Positions 39,001 to 48,062 of a stretch of 64,000 bases of DNA are shown here, piece by piece; the stretch's first letter is position 1, and each line of letters opens with the position of its first letter. Origin of the DNA: Pectobacterium sp. CFBP8739. Lineage in GTDB: Bacteria; Pseudomonadota; Gammaproteobacteria; Enterobacterales; Enterobacteriaceae. Under the pieces are notes generated by a model that was given only the letters and a program-made list of their open reading frames with translations, searched no databases and had not been told where the DNA came from. Where the stretch lies: contig NZ_JACDRR010000004.1 in assembly GCF_013449375.1 (NCBI RefSeq), positions 19,369 to 83,368 on the forward strand, in the 5' to 3' direction. The position numbers were made by a program, and so were the translations under genes.

Positions 39001-39345
39001 CACATACTTGTGACGCTCGACACCTTAGGGTTATCTCATTTAAAACTGAATAGAAAAACGCAATCACTCTCTGGGGGCGAGATGCGTAGAATAAAGCTGT
39101 GTGAGATGTTATCGAGAAAAAGGAAAAGTAATAAATTACTCTTTATCGATGAGCCCGCAGCTGGCCTTGATCCTGAGACCGCGTCGAAAGTTTTGAGTTT
39201 TATCTACCAAAAAGCTTCGTTATTTGGTGCAATCGTCGTGATCGAACATCGTCCTGAGGCGGAAGATTATGCTGATTTTAAGGTCTCTATTGGTCCAGGT
39301 TCCGGTGAACAAGGTGGACAAATCCTGGCTCAGGAAAAAATTTAA
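36055..39345 (+). CDS. Fusion of PqqD-like/E1 (ThiF-like) module with a UvrA-like double ABC ATPase
   Basis: 1096 residues with an architecture I do not know from any characterised protein. About 1-95 is PqqD-like. About 125-365 is a canonical E1 fold: GVGAVGSN at 134, FVDHDDVDLSNLHRQ, INCADEPN, and zinc pairs C273/C276 and C358/C361. From about 385 it is UvrA-like: Walker A GRSGAGKS (412-419), CPHC and CPSC zinc-type motifs (510, 633), LSGGE (703), Walker B VVIDE (about 727), a second Walker A GVSGSGKS (835-842), zinc motif C914/C917/C937/C940, LSGGE (1005) and IDEPAAGLDP. Only about 90 residues lie between the first Walker A and the first CxxC, so the UvrB-binding domain of UvrA appears missing. 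The ATG at 36073 is an alternative start. Confidence 0.85.
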   Translation: MDAKSVMGNFRLRQSVGIVVQDDMVEFFKSNVRESVKIKIKFPNFISLLQMFDGKTSLESIVEQFPGLSFEQLDNIATFLNINNVLIRQDCVYPDEITDNKYRLINTFEDYCHTTSEVLSCINRIKSSKVMIVGVGAVGSNVATYLAHCDVGKLLFVDHDDVDLSNLHRQYFFENDIGVKKSEALCESLKNISPSINIETISDAIDDCFFQRNVLPSDIDLIINCADEPNVDYTSKIISSYCMLHRIPHIVGGGYNLHQTLIGQTIIPFETSCFNCFTIYLDKINNKDLANVKKLHRTKRKLGSYSPLSSMAASLASLDAIKLLSGKKEYLQQASKRVEFNLRTLSFNVQDVPRDPQCVCCGGKNEEVAFEGIEKHNLENINEEMTFEGIETHNLKNISVKIPVNKITVIYGRSGAGKSSLAFSSIYQLCKDEFDAIENGYLNEGDYKITHYDGLKPAVALPQRNTNNNPRSTIYSYLNIPQALSSLKIKSNSSIPDYHQLKLNKYENACPHCLGRGDVVQVDEGELINEHCRLDEKPFLCWRSGELSDYYNQLFLAYCQKNNINIASNFSSLSQEEKCIILYGESDEKITFKFKHKGKVKQRRACYKGVMLYANNNIGRNQSTSQYGKETTCPSCNGSRINPTLSRQDVIGLSFEEFLLLPISALCTVLENEFSESTLFRVLSSINSVGLGYLNLSRSIPSLSGGELQKLMFSRLLTSNTTGVLVVIDEISSQINPLDYPDILSKIRKIAEKNTVVLVEHSQYFIDHADKNIHIGKFAGSAGGEICEYEEIQPLKNRHDRNKISDFHHFETLNKNNVINQRVKFPKGGVTIFSGVSGSGKSSLAKAICDVTESTYISQKLPTYTGRSSVASITELNKSIASYFVQKIKEKYGKDVKDVFFLPSIDKSGHGGRCKVCEGKGVIKYERGFEKDIYITCHECNGMLFDAHLDEVNIDVNGMNIIEVYNTELKDLLNYFNDPKIDHILVTLDTLGLSHLKLNRKTQSLSGGEMRRIKLCEMLSRKRKSNKLLFIDEPAAGLDPETASKVLSFIYQKASLFGAIVVIEHRPEAEDYADFKVSIGPGSGEQGGQILAQEKI

Positions 39346-39348
39346 GTA

Positions 39349-40062
39349 TTACGGCGACTGGCGGAAGGTTAGATTATCGAGGTTTAAGGGGATGACGTAG
39401 GTACAGGTGTAGTTGATGTCGATGATATCGCTCGATTCGTACACGCGACCGCCCTGTAGAATGCCGCGATTAAGGATATGCATCGCGGCCGTGCCTTTCT
39501 TGCAGTCCAGCAGCTCAGCCTGAGCTTTGGTGACGTTAACTGCCTGATAATGTGTCAGGTAGTGTGAAATCGCATAGCCCTTGCTGAGCACATACTGCTG
39601 AATAGAACCTTCAATAATCTTCTGATTCATCTCTGGGAAATCTGCGGCAGGCATTTTCGATATCTCGATCTGCACCTTACGGTTATCGACATAACGTAAT
39701 CGGCTGAATTCCCAGATAAACTCTTTATCACTGATAGCAAATACCTGCTGTTCCTCTCGGTTAGGCAGGCGCTTATGCAGGCTAAGCAGACGGGATGAAA
39801 TCTGATTAAATTTCTTTTCGGTAATCGAGTTGTACACCAACGGGTTGTTGCGTACGCCCTGATTAATGAAGTTACCTGAGCCTTGCACCATATGGATCGC
39901 GCCGATGCTGGCGAGCTTTTCCAACGCCTGGCGGATAGTGAAGCGCGACACGCCGTATTCTTCCGCCAGTTGGCGTTCCGGCGGCAGCTTTTCCGGCAGC
40001 GGATCGGTGTGCTGATAGATTTTGCTCAGTAAATCCTGCGCGATGAAATCTTTCTTTTTCAT
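39349..40062 (-). CDS. GntR/HutC-family transcriptional regulator
   Basis: 237 residues: a winged helix-turn-helix at about 10-75 (LPPERQLAEEYGVSRFTIRQALEKL) and a UTRA ligand-binding domain at about 90-235, the HutC subfamily that usually senses phosphorylated sugars. It most likely controls the PTS and dehydratase genes at 26.5-29.4 kb, from which the foreign block now separates it. The ATG at 40062 is preferred; a TTG four codons upstream is open. The last codons lie in the right direct repeat and the stop (TAA) is only 3 bp from the end of the fusion gene, tail to tail. Confidence 0.88.
   Translation of the reverse strand: MKKKDFIAQDLLSKIYQHTDPLPEKLPPERQLAEEYGVSRFTIRQALEKLASIGAIHMVQGSGNFINQGVRNNPLVYNSITEKKFNQISSRLLSLHKRLPNREEQQVFAISDKEFIWEFSRLRYVDNRKVQIEISKMPAADFPEMNQKIIEGSIQQYVLSKGYAISHYLTHYQAVNVTKAQAELLDCKKGTAAMHILNRGILQGGRVYESSDIIDINYTCTYVIPLNLDNLTFRQSP
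39351..39384. repeat. Right 34-bp direct repeat, forming the end of the GntR gene
   Basis: Partner of the repeat at 29384-29417 (33 of 34 identical; A instead of G at the 23rd base, a silent change). It forms the last eleven codons of the GntR gene, so insertion kept that gene intact. Target use of a gene's 3' end with restoration is typical of site-specific integration. Confidence 0.85.
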
Positions 40063-40116
40063 GAGCTGTCTCAAAGTAGCCCTGCCAGCGTAGCTGACAA
40101 GGCCGCTTACATCGGA

Positions 40117-41268
40117 TCAGTGGTGACAGAAGTGATGAATCACCTGCGAGATCAGATCCCGCGTCGGTTTGATAAATTTGGTATCAATATATTCATCCGG
40201 CTGGTGCGCCTGCTCGATCGATCCCGGCCCCAGAACCAGCGTCGGGCACAGTGTCTGAATAAACGGGGCTTCGGTGCAGTAGTTCACGATTTCGGTTTTC
40301 GTTCCCAGCAGGTTCTCTACGACCGACACCAGACGGTGGTCGGACGGGCACTCATAACCGGGAATGGGCGGATGCAGCTCGCTGATGGTCAGCCTACCTG
40401 GCCAGCGCTGACTGACAGGCTCAAGCGCTTCTGACAGCAGTCCGTTTAGATCGTTAAGCGTAATGCCCGGCAGCGGACGAATATCCATATGCAATTCACA
40501 GCAGCCGCAGATACGGTTCGCAGCATCGCCACCGTGAATGTGGCCGAGATTCATCGTAGGGTGGGGAATGTGAAAAATCGGGTTGTGATAGCGTTCCTGT
40601 AGGGTGTTGCGCAGAACAAACAGATGAGAAATCGCTTCGTGCATCAGCTCAATCGCATTCACGCCGCGCGACGGATCGCTGGAGTGACCAGATTGCCCTT
40701 GAATACGGATCGCGTTGGACATATGGCCTTTATGAGCACGAACCGGTTGCAGCGACGTCGGTTCGCCGATGATGGCGCAGTCTGGGCGAATCTGCGTGGA
40801 TTCAGAGAAATACTTGGCACCGGCCATTGTCGTCTCTTCATCTGCCGTTGCCAGCACATAGAGCGGTTTCGTCAGCTTGGTCGGATCGATATCGCGTAAC
40901 GCATCCAGAATAAAGGCAAAGAAGCCTTTCATATCCGCTGTACCCAAGCCGTACAGCTTGTTGTCATGTTCGGTCAGCGTGAACGGGTCGCGCGTCCAGC
41001 GACCATCGTCGAACGGGACGGTGTCGGTGTGGCCTGCCAACAATAAGCCACCTTTTCCTTCACCAATCCGCGCCAGCATATTAAATTTATTGAGGGTGCC
41101 GGGGACCGGCTGGACTTCCACATGGAAGCCGAGATCGCCGAACCAGCCTGCCAGCAGGTTGATTAACGTATGATTACTTTGATCGAGCGCGCTGTCGGTG
41201 GCACTGATGGATGGTGTGGCGATCAATGCCCGATATAGCTCAATAAAAGGGGGTAAATTCATCTTCAC
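40117..41268 (-). CDS. argE: Acetylornithine deacetylase
   Basis: Removes the acetyl group from N-acetylornithine to give ornithine in arginine synthesis. The 383-residue M20-family metalloenzyme carries [16 protein letters not shown] (metal His and catalytic Asp), [15 protein letters not shown] (Glu pair) and the dimerisation domain around [20 protein letters not shown]. It opens [19 protein letters not shown] as in E. coli. Divergent from argCBH, with ARG boxes between. Confidence 0.96.
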   Translation of the reverse strand: MKMNLPPFIELYRALIATPSISATDSALDQSNHTLINLLAGWFGDLGFHVEVQPVPGTLNKFNMLARIGEGKGGLLLAGHTDTVPFDDGRWTRDPFTLTEHDNKLYGLGTADMKGFFAFILDALRDIDPTKLTKPLYVLATADEETTMAGAKYFSESTQIRPDCAIIGEPTSLQPVRAHKGHMSNAIRIQGQSGHSSDPSRGVNAIELMHEAISHLFVLRNTLQERYHNPIFHIPHPTMNLGHIHGGDAANRICGCCELHMDIRPLPGITLNDLNGLLSEALEPVSQRWPGRLTISELHPPIPGYECPSDHRLVSVVENLLGTKTEIVNYCTEAPFIQTLCPTLVLGPGSIEQAHQPDEYIDTKFIKPTRDLISQVIHHFCHH

Positions 41269-41293
41269 TGTTGACAGCCTCTGGTTAGGATAG

Positions 41294-41332
41294 TATCAAT
41301 ATTCATGCATTTATTTTGAATAAAAATACAAT
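41294..41332. promoter_or_regulatory. Pair of ARG boxes (ArgR operator) between argE and argC
   Basis: Two 18-bp boxes separated by exactly 3 bp: box 1 at 41294-41311 (core TCAAT-ATTC-ATGCA) and box 2 at 41315-41332 (core TGAAT-AAAA-ATACA). Each resembles the ArgR consensus TGAAT-WWWW-ATTCA. The spacing is the one used by ArgR hexamers in E. coli. They should repress both divergent arginine units when arginine is present. Confidence 0.75.
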
Positions 41333-41470
41333 AATGCTCGGCGAAAGGAAACCCAAAGGTACGGCGATGGCGATTCGTCACTTTCACTGAGTTTCGCGGG
41401 TGAACAGCGTACCGACGCTGGTGAGCCCTGTTACCTGTTCCATAGATAAGTAAGAAGGTATACGGATCCC

Positions 41471-42475
41471 ATGCTGAATACGCTGATTGTTGGTGCAAGT
41501 GGTTATACCGGCGCGGAGCTTGCGCTCTACCTGAACCGCCACCCACAGATGAACATAACCGCTTTGATGGTTTCTGCGCAAAGTGTCGATGCAGGAAAAT
41601 TGATTTCTGATTTACATCCGCAGCTCAAAGGTATCATTGATGTACCGGTAAAACCGTTGACCGATGCGGAAGAAGCGGCGAAAGGCGTAGATGTCGTGTT
41701 TCTGGCGACCGACCACAAAGTCAGCCATGATCTGGCCCCGGTTTTTCTGGCGGCTGGCTGCACCGTTTTTGATTTATCCGGCGCGTTCCGCGTACAGGAC
41801 GCCGAATTTTATCGTCGCTATTATGGTTTTGAGCACCAGCATTCTGACTGGCTGGCAAAAGCCGTTTATGGGCTGGCCGAATGGCGCGCGGAAAGCGTAA
41901 AACAGGCACAGTTGATTGCCGTGCCGGGCTGTTATCCAACGGCCGCGCAGTTGGCACTGAAGCCGCTACTGGACGCGCAACTGCTGAACCCAGCCCAATG
42001 GCCAGTGATTAATGCCGTCAGCGGCGTGAGCGGGGCAGGACGTAAAGCGTCGATGACCAACAGCTTCTGCGAAGTCAGCTTGCAACCGTACGGTATTTTC
42101 AACCACCGCCATGAGCCTGAAATTTCAACGCACCTCGGTACGCCAGTGATTTTCACGCCGCATTTGGGCAACTTCGCTCGCGGTATTCTGGAAACCATCA
42201 CCTGCCGTCTGCAACCGGGCGTTACGCAGCAGGATGTCGCCGAAGCCTACCATAATGCCTATCATGATAAGCCACTGGTACGTCTGTATGATAAGGGCGT
42301 TCCGGCGCTGAAATCCGTTGTCGGCCTGCCGTTCTGCGATATCGGTTTCTCCGTTGACGGTGAGCACCTGATCGTCGTAGCGACCGAAGATAACTTGTTG
42401 AAAGGCGCAGCGGCACAGGCCGTGCAATGCATGAACATTCGTTTTGGTTTCCCTGAAACCCAATCGTTAATTTAA
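41471..42475 (+). CDS. argC: N-acetyl-gamma-glutamyl-phosphate reductase
   Basis: NADPH-dependent third step of ornithine synthesis. The 334 residues show the Rossmann start [17 protein letters not shown] and the catalytic Cys in [14 protein letters not shown], with a conserved His in FNHRHEPEI. Length equals the E. coli protein. First gene of argCBH; 37 bp separate it from argB. Confidence 0.97.
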   Translation: MLNTLIVGASGYTGAELALYLNRHPQMNITALMVSAQSVDAGKLISDLHPQLKGIIDVPVKPLTDAEEAAKGVDVVFLATDHKVSHDLAPVFLAAGCTVFDLSGAFRVQDAEFYRRYYGFEHQHSDWLAKAVYGLAEWRAESVKQAQLIAVPGCYPTAAQLALKPLLDAQLLNPAQWPVINAVSGVSGAGRKASMTNSFCEVSLQPYGIFNHRHEPEISTHLGTPVIFTPHLGNFARGILETITCRLQPGVTQQDVAEAYHNAYHDKPLVRLYDKGVPALKSVVGLPFCDIGFSVDGEHLIVVATEDNLLKGAAAQAVQCMNIRFGFPETQSLI

Positions 42476-42512
42476 TGACTACTGGTACCGACATTTCGAG
42501 GCGTGAAGCATA

Positions 42513-43286
42513 ATGAACCCGTTAATTATCAAGTTAGGTGGCGTTTTACTGGATAGCGAAGAAGCGCTGGAGCGTCTGTTCACTGCGCTGGTGGCTTACC
42601 GTCAGGAACATCAGCGTCCGCTGGTGATTGTGCACGGTGGCGGCTGTCTGGTGGATGACCTGATGAAGAAACTGTCGCTGCCTGTCGTGAAGAAAAACGG
42701 CCTGCGCGTTACGCCTGCCGATCAGATCGACATCATCACCGGTGCGCTGGCGGGATCCGCCAACAAGACGCTGCTGTCATGGGCGAAGAAGCATGATATC
42801 AACGCAGTCGGCCTGTGCCTGGGCGATGGCGGCAGCACGACGGTCACGCAGCTCGATGAGTCTTTGGGCTTTGTGGGTAAAGCGGAAGCTGGGTCGCCTG
42901 CGCTGCTGAACACACTGCTGTCTGCGGGCTACCTGCCTGTCGTCAGTTCTATCGGGATTACGGCGCAGGGCGACCTGATGAACGTCAACGCCGATCAGGC
43001 GGCGACGGCGCTGGCGCAAACGTTGGGTGCGGATTTAATTCTGCTGTCTGACGTGAGCGGCATTCTGGACGGTAAAGGCCAGCGTATTGCCGAAATGACG
43101 GCAGAGAAAGCCGAGCAGCTGATTGCTCAGGGCATCATCACCGATGGCATGATTGTTAAGGTTAACGCCGCGCTGGATGCCGCGCGTGCGCTGGGTCGTC
43201 CGGTTGATATCGCCAGCTGGCGTCATGCCGAGCAGCTACCTGCGCTGTTCAACGGCGTGGCGATTGGTACACGTATTCTAGCGTAA
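42513..43286 (+). CDS. argB: Acetylglutamate kinase
   Basis: Phosphorylates N-acetylglutamate, the second step of arginine synthesis. The 257-residue amino-acid-kinase fold protein has [28 protein letters not shown] and ISDVSGI-like [14 protein letters not shown], and [14 protein letters not shown]. It is of the short, arginine-insensitive enteric type. Second gene of argCBH. Confidence 0.97.
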   Translation: MNPLIIKLGGVLLDSEEALERLFTALVAYRQEHQRPLVIVHGGGCLVDDLMKKLSLPVVKKNGLRVTPADQIDIITGALAGSANKTLLSWAKKHDINAVGLCLGDGGSTTVTQLDESLGFVGKAEAGSPALLNTLLSAGYLPVVSSIGITAQGDLMNVNADQAATALAQTLGADLILLSDVSGILDGKGQRIAEMTAEKAEQLIAQGIITDGMIVKVNAALDAARALGRPVDIASWRHAEQLPALFNGVAIGTRILA

Positions 43287-43347
43287 GTCGTTTCTGGGTA
43301 TGGCATGATGCGATACCAACATGAATTAAATTCTGGGAGTAATCGTT

Positions 43348-44721
43348 ATGGCTTTGTGGGGCGGTCGGTTTAGTCAGGCAGCAGATCAGCGTTTTAAACA
43401 ATTTAATGACTCACTGCGGTTTGATTACCGTCTGGCGGAACAGGACATCGTTGGCTCGATCGGCTGGTCGAAAGCGCTGGTGACGGTCAATGTGCTCAGT
43501 GAGCAGGAGCAGCAACAGCTGGAACAGGCGCTGAATGCGCTGCTGGTTGAGGTACAGGCTGATCCTGAGATGATCCTGCAAAGCGATGCAGAAGACATTC
43601 ACAGCTGGGTTGAACAGCGCCTGATCGAGAAAGTCGGTGATTTAGGCAAAAAACTGCATACCGGTCGTAGCCGTAACGATCAGGTCGCAACCGACCTGAA
43701 ACTCTGGTGTAAGGCGCAAATTGCAGAACTGTTGCTGTCGGTACGCCAGCTGCGTCAGGCGCTGGTGACGACGGCAGAAGCGAATCAGGATGCAGTGATG
43801 CCGGGCTACACCCACTTGCAGCGCGCACAGCCGGTGACGTTTGCACACTGGTGTCTGGCCTATTACGAGATGATGGCGCGTGATGAAAGCCGTCTGGAAG
43901 ATACGCTGAAGCGTCTGGATGTCAGCCCGCTGGGCTGTGGCGCGTTGGCGGGAACGGCTTATCCGATAGACCGTGAGCAACTGGCGGGCTGGTTAGGATT
44001 TGCCTCGGCCACGCGTAATAGTCTGGACACGGTTTCCGATCGCGATCATGTACTGGAACTGCTGTCCGATGCCTCGATCGGCATGATCCACCTGTCGCGT
44101 TTTGCCGAAGATCTGATCTTCTTCAACAGCGGCGAAGCGGCGTTCGTTGAGTTGTCCGACCGTGTGACATCCGGTTCTTCCCTGATGCCACAGAAGAAAA
44201 ACCCAGATGCGCTGGAGCTGATTCGCGGTAAATGCGGCCGCGTACAGGGGGCGTTGACCGGCATGATGATGACGCTTAAGGGCTTGCCGCTGGCGTATAA
44301 CAAAGACATGCAGGAAGACAAAGAAGGGCTGTTTGACGCGCTGGACACCTGGCACGACTGCCTGATGATGGCGGGTCTGGTGCTGGAAGGCATTCAGGTT
44401 AAACGTCCGCGCTGTAAAGAAGCGGCTGAGCAAGGCTACGCGAACTCGACGGAGCTGGCAGACTATCTGGTCGCGAAAGGCGTTCCGTTCCGTGAAGCGC
44501 ACCATATCGTGGGTGAAGCGGTGGTGGAAGCCATTCGTCAGGGCAAAGCATTGGAAGCGTTGCCGCTGGCCGATCTGCAAAAATTCAGCGCCGTGATTGG
44601 TGAGGATGTGTACCCGATTCTGGCGTTGCAATCCTGTCTGGATAAGCGTGCTGCACAAGGTGGCGTGTCACCGCAGCAGGTCGCTAAAGCGATTAGTGAT
44701 GCGAAGCAGCGTCTGAGCTAA
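43348..44721 (+). CDS. argH: Argininosuccinate lyase
   Basis: Last step of arginine synthesis, splitting argininosuccinate to arginine and fumarate. The 457 residues include [42 protein letters not shown] and the superfamily signature [12 protein letters not shown]. Length matches E. coli. A GGGAG ribosome site precedes the ATG; a hairpin terminator follows. Confidence 0.97.
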   Translation: MALWGGRFSQAADQRFKQFNDSLRFDYRLAEQDIVGSIGWSKALVTVNVLSEQEQQQLEQALNALLVEVQADPEMILQSDAEDIHSWVEQRLIEKVGDLGKKLHTGRSRNDQVATDLKLWCKAQIAELLLSVRQLRQALVTTAEANQDAVMPGYTHLQRAQPVTFAHWCLAYYEMMARDESRLEDTLKRLDVSPLGCGALAGTAYPIDREQLAGWLGFASATRNSLDTVSDRDHVLELLSDASIGMIHLSRFAEDLIFFNSGEAAFVELSDRVTSGSSLMPQKKNPDALELIRGKCGRVQGALTGMMMTLKGLPLAYNKDMQEDKEGLFDALDTWHDCLMMAGLVLEGIQVKRPRCKEAAEQGYANSTELADYLVAKGVPFREAHHIVGEAVVEAIRQGKALEALPLADLQKFSAVIGEDVYPILALQSCLDKRAAQGGVSPQQVAKAISDAKQRLS

Positions 44722-44753
44722 GACACTGGAATAGGTCTACGCTTGTACCTTCT

Positions 44754-44789
44754 GTTCCCCCAATGTGGTGTTTCGCGTTGGGGGAATTT
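44754..44789 (+). terminator. Terminator after argCBH
   Basis: TTCCCCCAA (44754-44762) and TTGGGGGAA (44777-44785) form a 9-bp stem with a 14-nt loop, followed by TTTCT. It ends the arginine operon about 35 bases after argH. I see nothing else of note before rmuC. Confidence 0.7.
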
Positions 44790-44954
44790 CTGTGTTACCC
44801 ATCTGATTCTTCTGCAAATTATCCTCTATCCCTGTTCATATGGAATGCGGCTCGCATTTTTCTGCTCAGCGTCCCTCGCGCCTGAATTGTTTCTGGACAT
44901 CCATACAGTATCATTTTACCTTGACCGACAGCGTGAAAGGCCTGCGGAGGCAAA

Positions 44955-46517
44955 GTGGATATCAGCATATTTTATAGTCTGGGCGGCGGCGCGGTAGGGC
45001 TACTGATCGGGTGGTTGATTGTCAGCCTGATTCATCAGCAGAAGCTGTCGCGGCATGACACCGAACAGCAACTGCTGGCGCAGACATTGCAGCAGACTCA
45101 GCAGTTGCTCAGCGAACAGCAGCAGGCAAAGCAACTGCACGAACAGCGGCTACGGCAAAACGAGCTGGAGCTGCGTACGGTCCACGCTCAGCTCTCTGCC
45201 AGCCATGAAAAGCTGCAACAGCTCAGTGAACTCCGCGAGGAGTGCATGCAGCTCAATCAGGAACTGCGAACGCTGCGTGAAATCAATAGCGCACAGGAAG
45301 CGGAGCTGCGGGAAGTCACCATTCGGCTGGAAGAAACCCGTATGGCGGCGGAAGAAAAGCAGCGGCTGTTGGCCAATAGCGAACAGCGGTTGACGACGCA
45401 GTTTGAGAATCTGGCGAACCGGATTTTTGAACACAGTGGCCGTAAAGTGGATGAACAAAATAAACAGAGTCTGGATAAGCTGTTGATGCCGCTGCGTGAG
45501 CAACTTGATGGTTTTCGCCGCCAAGTTCAGGATAGCTTTGGGGCAGAAGCGCGCGAGCGTCACACGCTAGCGCATGAAATCCGCAATCTGCAACAGCTGA
45601 ACGCGCAGATGGCGCACGAAGCCATCAACCTGACGAAAGCACTGAAGGGCGATAATAAAACGCAGGGTAACTGGGGCGAGGTGGTGTTAAGTCGCGTGCT
45701 GGAAGCCTCCGGTCTACGTGAAGGCTATGAGTATCAGACACAGGTCAGCGTGCAAACGGGGACGAATAGCCGCCTGCAACCGGATGTCATCGTGCGTTTA
45801 CCGCAGGGCAAAGATGTCGTGATCGATGCCAAGATGTCGCTGGTGGCCTATGAGCGCTATTTTAATAGCGACGATGACGTTGAGCGCAACACGGCGCTGA
45901 ACGAGCATTTGCTCTCGGTGCGTAGCCATATTCGGCAACTGAGCAGCAAAGATTACCAGCAGCTTCCGGGGCTGCGTTCGCTAGACTACGTGCTGATGTT
46001 TATTCCGGTCGAGCCCGCTTTTCTGGTTGCTATCGATCGCCAGCCCGAATTGATCAACGAGGCGCTAAAACACAATATTATGCTCGTCAGCCCAACCACG
46101 CTGCTGGTGGCGCTGCGTACCATCAACAACCTATGGCGCTATGAACAACAGAGCCGCAATGCACAGCACATCGCTGAGAAAGCATCACGGCTATACGATA
46201 AACTGCGGCTGTTCGTCGATGACATGGAAGCGATGGGGCAGAGTCTGGATAAAGCGCAGGGCACTTATCGCCAGGCAATGAATAAACTTTCCTCTGGGCG
46301 TGGTAACCTTATTGGCCAGGCTGAGGGGTTCCGCGCGCTGGGGGTAGAAATTAAACGCACCATCAGCCCGTCATTGGCCGAAAAAGCGACGGCCCATGAG
46401 CACGCTGAACGTGATGAATTATCAGGTTCTGTCGCGCCTGACAGTGTTTCACCACCTGTAAAAGCGGAGGGTGACGCAGAGGAAACCCTCTCCGCTACTC
46501 GTACTCACCCGTACTAA
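44955..46517 (+). CDS. rmuC: DNA recombination protein RmuC
   Basis: 520 residues: one N-terminal membrane anchor (about 5-27, GAVGLLIGWLIVSLI), a long Gln/Glu/Leu-rich coiled coil (about 30-200), then a nuclease-like fold (about 210-400) with QGNWGEVVLSRVLEASGL and the acidic DVVIDAKMSL typical of restriction-endonuclease-like domains. RmuC limits inversions at short repeats, mechanism unclear. It starts at a GTG preceded by GGAGG. In E. coli rmuC follows udp directly; here 22 kb separate them. Confidence 0.92.
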   Translation: MDISIFYSLGGGAVGLLIGWLIVSLIHQQKLSRHDTEQQLLAQTLQQTQQLLSEQQQAKQLHEQRLRQNELELRTVHAQLSASHEKLQQLSELREECMQLNQELRTLREINSAQEAELREVTIRLEETRMAAEEKQRLLANSEQRLTTQFENLANRIFEHSGRKVDEQNKQSLDKLLMPLREQLDGFRRQVQDSFGAEARERHTLAHEIRNLQQLNAQMAHEAINLTKALKGDNKTQGNWGEVVLSRVLEASGLREGYEYQTQVSVQTGTNSRLQPDVIVRLPQGKDVVIDAKMSLVAYERYFNSDDDVERNTALNEHLLSVRSHIRQLSSKDYQQLPGLRSLDYVLMFIPVEPAFLVAIDRQPELINEALKHNIMLVSPTTLLVALRTINNLWRYEQQSRNAQHIAEKASRLYDKLRLFVDDMEAMGQSLDKAQGTYRQAMNKLSSGRGNLIGQAEGFRALGVEIKRTISPSLAEKATAHEHAERDELSGSVAPDSVSPPVKAEGDAEETLSATRTHPY

Positions 46518-46652
46518 ATCGGTATAGATTCCGCGGGCTTGGCACCATGCTATGCGAAAAAAATTAGTGCAGTGGGGTTTTTATCTGGGTCTGGTACACT
46601 CTCACCATAAATGGGTAGACCCGAAATTTGACTGAAATAGTAGGCGGATAAG

Positions 46653-47408
46653 ATGGCAAGTGAGCAGGAGAATACGGCCGACTTTGGTTTTCGGACTGTC
46701 GCCAAGGATGAAAAAGAAGTCATGGTGGCTGAAGTTTTTCATTCTGTAGCAGCAAAGTATGACTTGATGAATGACCTGATGTCCTTTGGCATCCACCGTA
46801 TCTGGAAGCGTTTCACCATTGAATGTAGTGGTGTAAGACGTAACCAGCGTGTCCTGGATCTGGCCGGAGGAACAGGGGATTTAACTGCCAAGTTCTCTCG
46901 TATGGTTGGCGAAGGCGGTGAAGTCATTCTGGCGGACATCAATGCATCCATGCTGAAAGTTGGCCGTGAGAAACTGCGTAACAAAGGCATTATCGACAAC
47001 ATCAACTACGTGCAGGCCAATGCAGAAGCGCTGCCGTTCCCTGATGACTTCTTTGACTGCATTACTATCTCCTTTGGTCTGCGCAACGTCACGGACAAAA
47101 ACAAAGCGCTGCGTTCAATGTACCGTGTTCTGAAGCCGGGTGGTCGCTTGCTGGTGCTGGAGTTTTCCAAGCCGATCATTAAACAGCTGAGCACTGTTTA
47201 CGATGCATACTCATTTCATATCTTGCCGAGGATTGGCGAAGCCGTGGCGAGTGATGCCGGGAGCTACCGCTATCTGGCGGAATCCATCCGCATGCATCCC
47301 GATCAGGAAACGCTGAAAGGGATGATGAGCGATGCCGGTTTTGACAGTGTTAACTATTTCAACCTCACCGGTGGAATCGTTGCACTGCATCGTGGGTTTA
47401 AATTCTGA
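46653..47408 (+). CDS. ubiE: Ubiquinone/menaquinone biosynthesis C-methyltransferase UbiE
   Basis: S-adenosylmethionine-dependent methyltransferase acting on 2-polyprenyl benzoquinol and demethylmenaquinol. The 251 residues equal E. coli UbiE. SAM motif I is [12 protein letters not shown] (about residues 68-79); [15 protein letters not shown] and [15 protein letters not shown] are the other family blocks. First gene of the ubiE-ubiJ-ubiB operon. Confidence 0.97.
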   Translation: MASEQENTADFGFRTVAKDEKEVMVAEVFHSVAAKYDLMNDLMSFGIHRIWKRFTIECSGVRRNQRVLDLAGGTGDLTAKFSRMVGEGGEVILADINASMLKVGREKLRNKGIIDNINYVQANAEALPFPDDFFDCITISFGLRNVTDKNKALRSMYRVLKPGGRLLVLEFSKPIIKQLSTVYDAYSFHILPRIGEAVASDAGSYRYLAESIRMHPDQETLKGMMSDAGFDSVNYFNLTGGIVALHRGFKF

Positions 47409-47420
47409 TTGGAAACGCCA

Positions 47421-48062
47421 ATGCTGATAACGTCTTTTCTGACTGCTACGCTGGAAACCGCGCTGAATCAGCTGCTTTTTCACGATACGGTTTCTTGTGA
47501 TCGTGGTTTTTCGTGTGATCGAAATATGAAGTCTGCCCGCCAGCGCTTGCAGGGGAAAACACTTCAGGTCGAGCTGGCTGAACTGGATGTGCCCTTGGTG
47601 CTGGTGTTTAACGAACAGCGTCTGGACGTTGTCAGCCAATGGGACGAGCCTGCGGATTGCTGCCTGAAAACGCGCGTTCCGGTTCTGATGAAATTACGCG
47701 ATCGTCAACAGCTATCGTCCCTGATGCGCAGCGGCGAACTGGTGATTGAAGGCGATATTCAAGTCGTTCAACAGTTCATCGTGTTGGTTGATCTGGCGGA
47801 GTTCGATCCCGCGGAGTGGCTGTCTCCCTATCTGGGCGATATTGTTGCCCAAGGCCTCAGCCAGACGGCACAGAAAACGCTAAGCTTCCTGAGACGGTCA
47901 TTGCATCAGCAGCAACATTTCCTGTCCGAAACATTAACGGAAGAGTGGCGACTGGCGCCGGGAAAACTGGAAAATGCCTGGTTCCATGAGGAAATTGTTG
48001 CGCTGGATAAATCCGCCGATGTGTTGTCCGAACGGCTGGCGAAGCTGGAGACTTTACGATGA
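47421..48062 (+). CDS. ubiJ: Ubiquinone biosynthesis accessory factor UbiJ
   Basis: 213-residue SCP2-type lipid-binding protein that scaffolds the soluble complex making ubiquinone. The SCP2 domain spans about 15-115, with [30 protein letters not shown] as its conserved core (here [16 protein letters not shown]). The C-terminal part is helical. I start at the ATG at 47421; a TTG four codons earlier is open. Its stop overlaps the ubiB ATG by 4 bp. Confidence 0.93.
   Translation: MLITSFLTATLETALNQLLFHDTVSCDRGFSCDRNMKSARQRLQGKTLQVELAELDVPLVLVFNEQRLDVVSQWDEPADCCLKTRVPVLMKLRDRQQLSSLMRSGELVIEGDIQVVQQFIVLVDLAEFDPAEWLSPYLGDIVAQGLSQTAQKTLSFLRRSLHQQQHFLSETLTEEWRLAPGKLENAWFHEEIVALDKSADVLSERLAKLETLR

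Larger units (their letters stand above)
29418..39350. mobile_element. Inserted genomic islet carrying RADAR and an E1/UvrA peptide cassette
   Basis: About 9.9 kb between 34-bp direct repeats, interrupting what was evidently a dehydratase-GntR gene pair. From 32.0 kb onwards base use is strikingly AT-rich, unlike the core genes on either side; rdrB is closer to the host. It contains rdrB and rdrA on the minus strand and a three-gene peptide cassette on the plus strand. No integrase, transposase or relaxase is encoded inside, so it was either mobilised by an enzyme supplied elsewhere or has lost one. An inverted repeat GCCTTGC/GCAAGGC (29421-29427, 29437-29443) lies just inside the left end. 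Confidence 0.8.

Noticed and set aside
43993..44658. 221-codon antisense frame opposite argH
   Set aside because: Shadow frame of a conserved enzyme gene without independent support.
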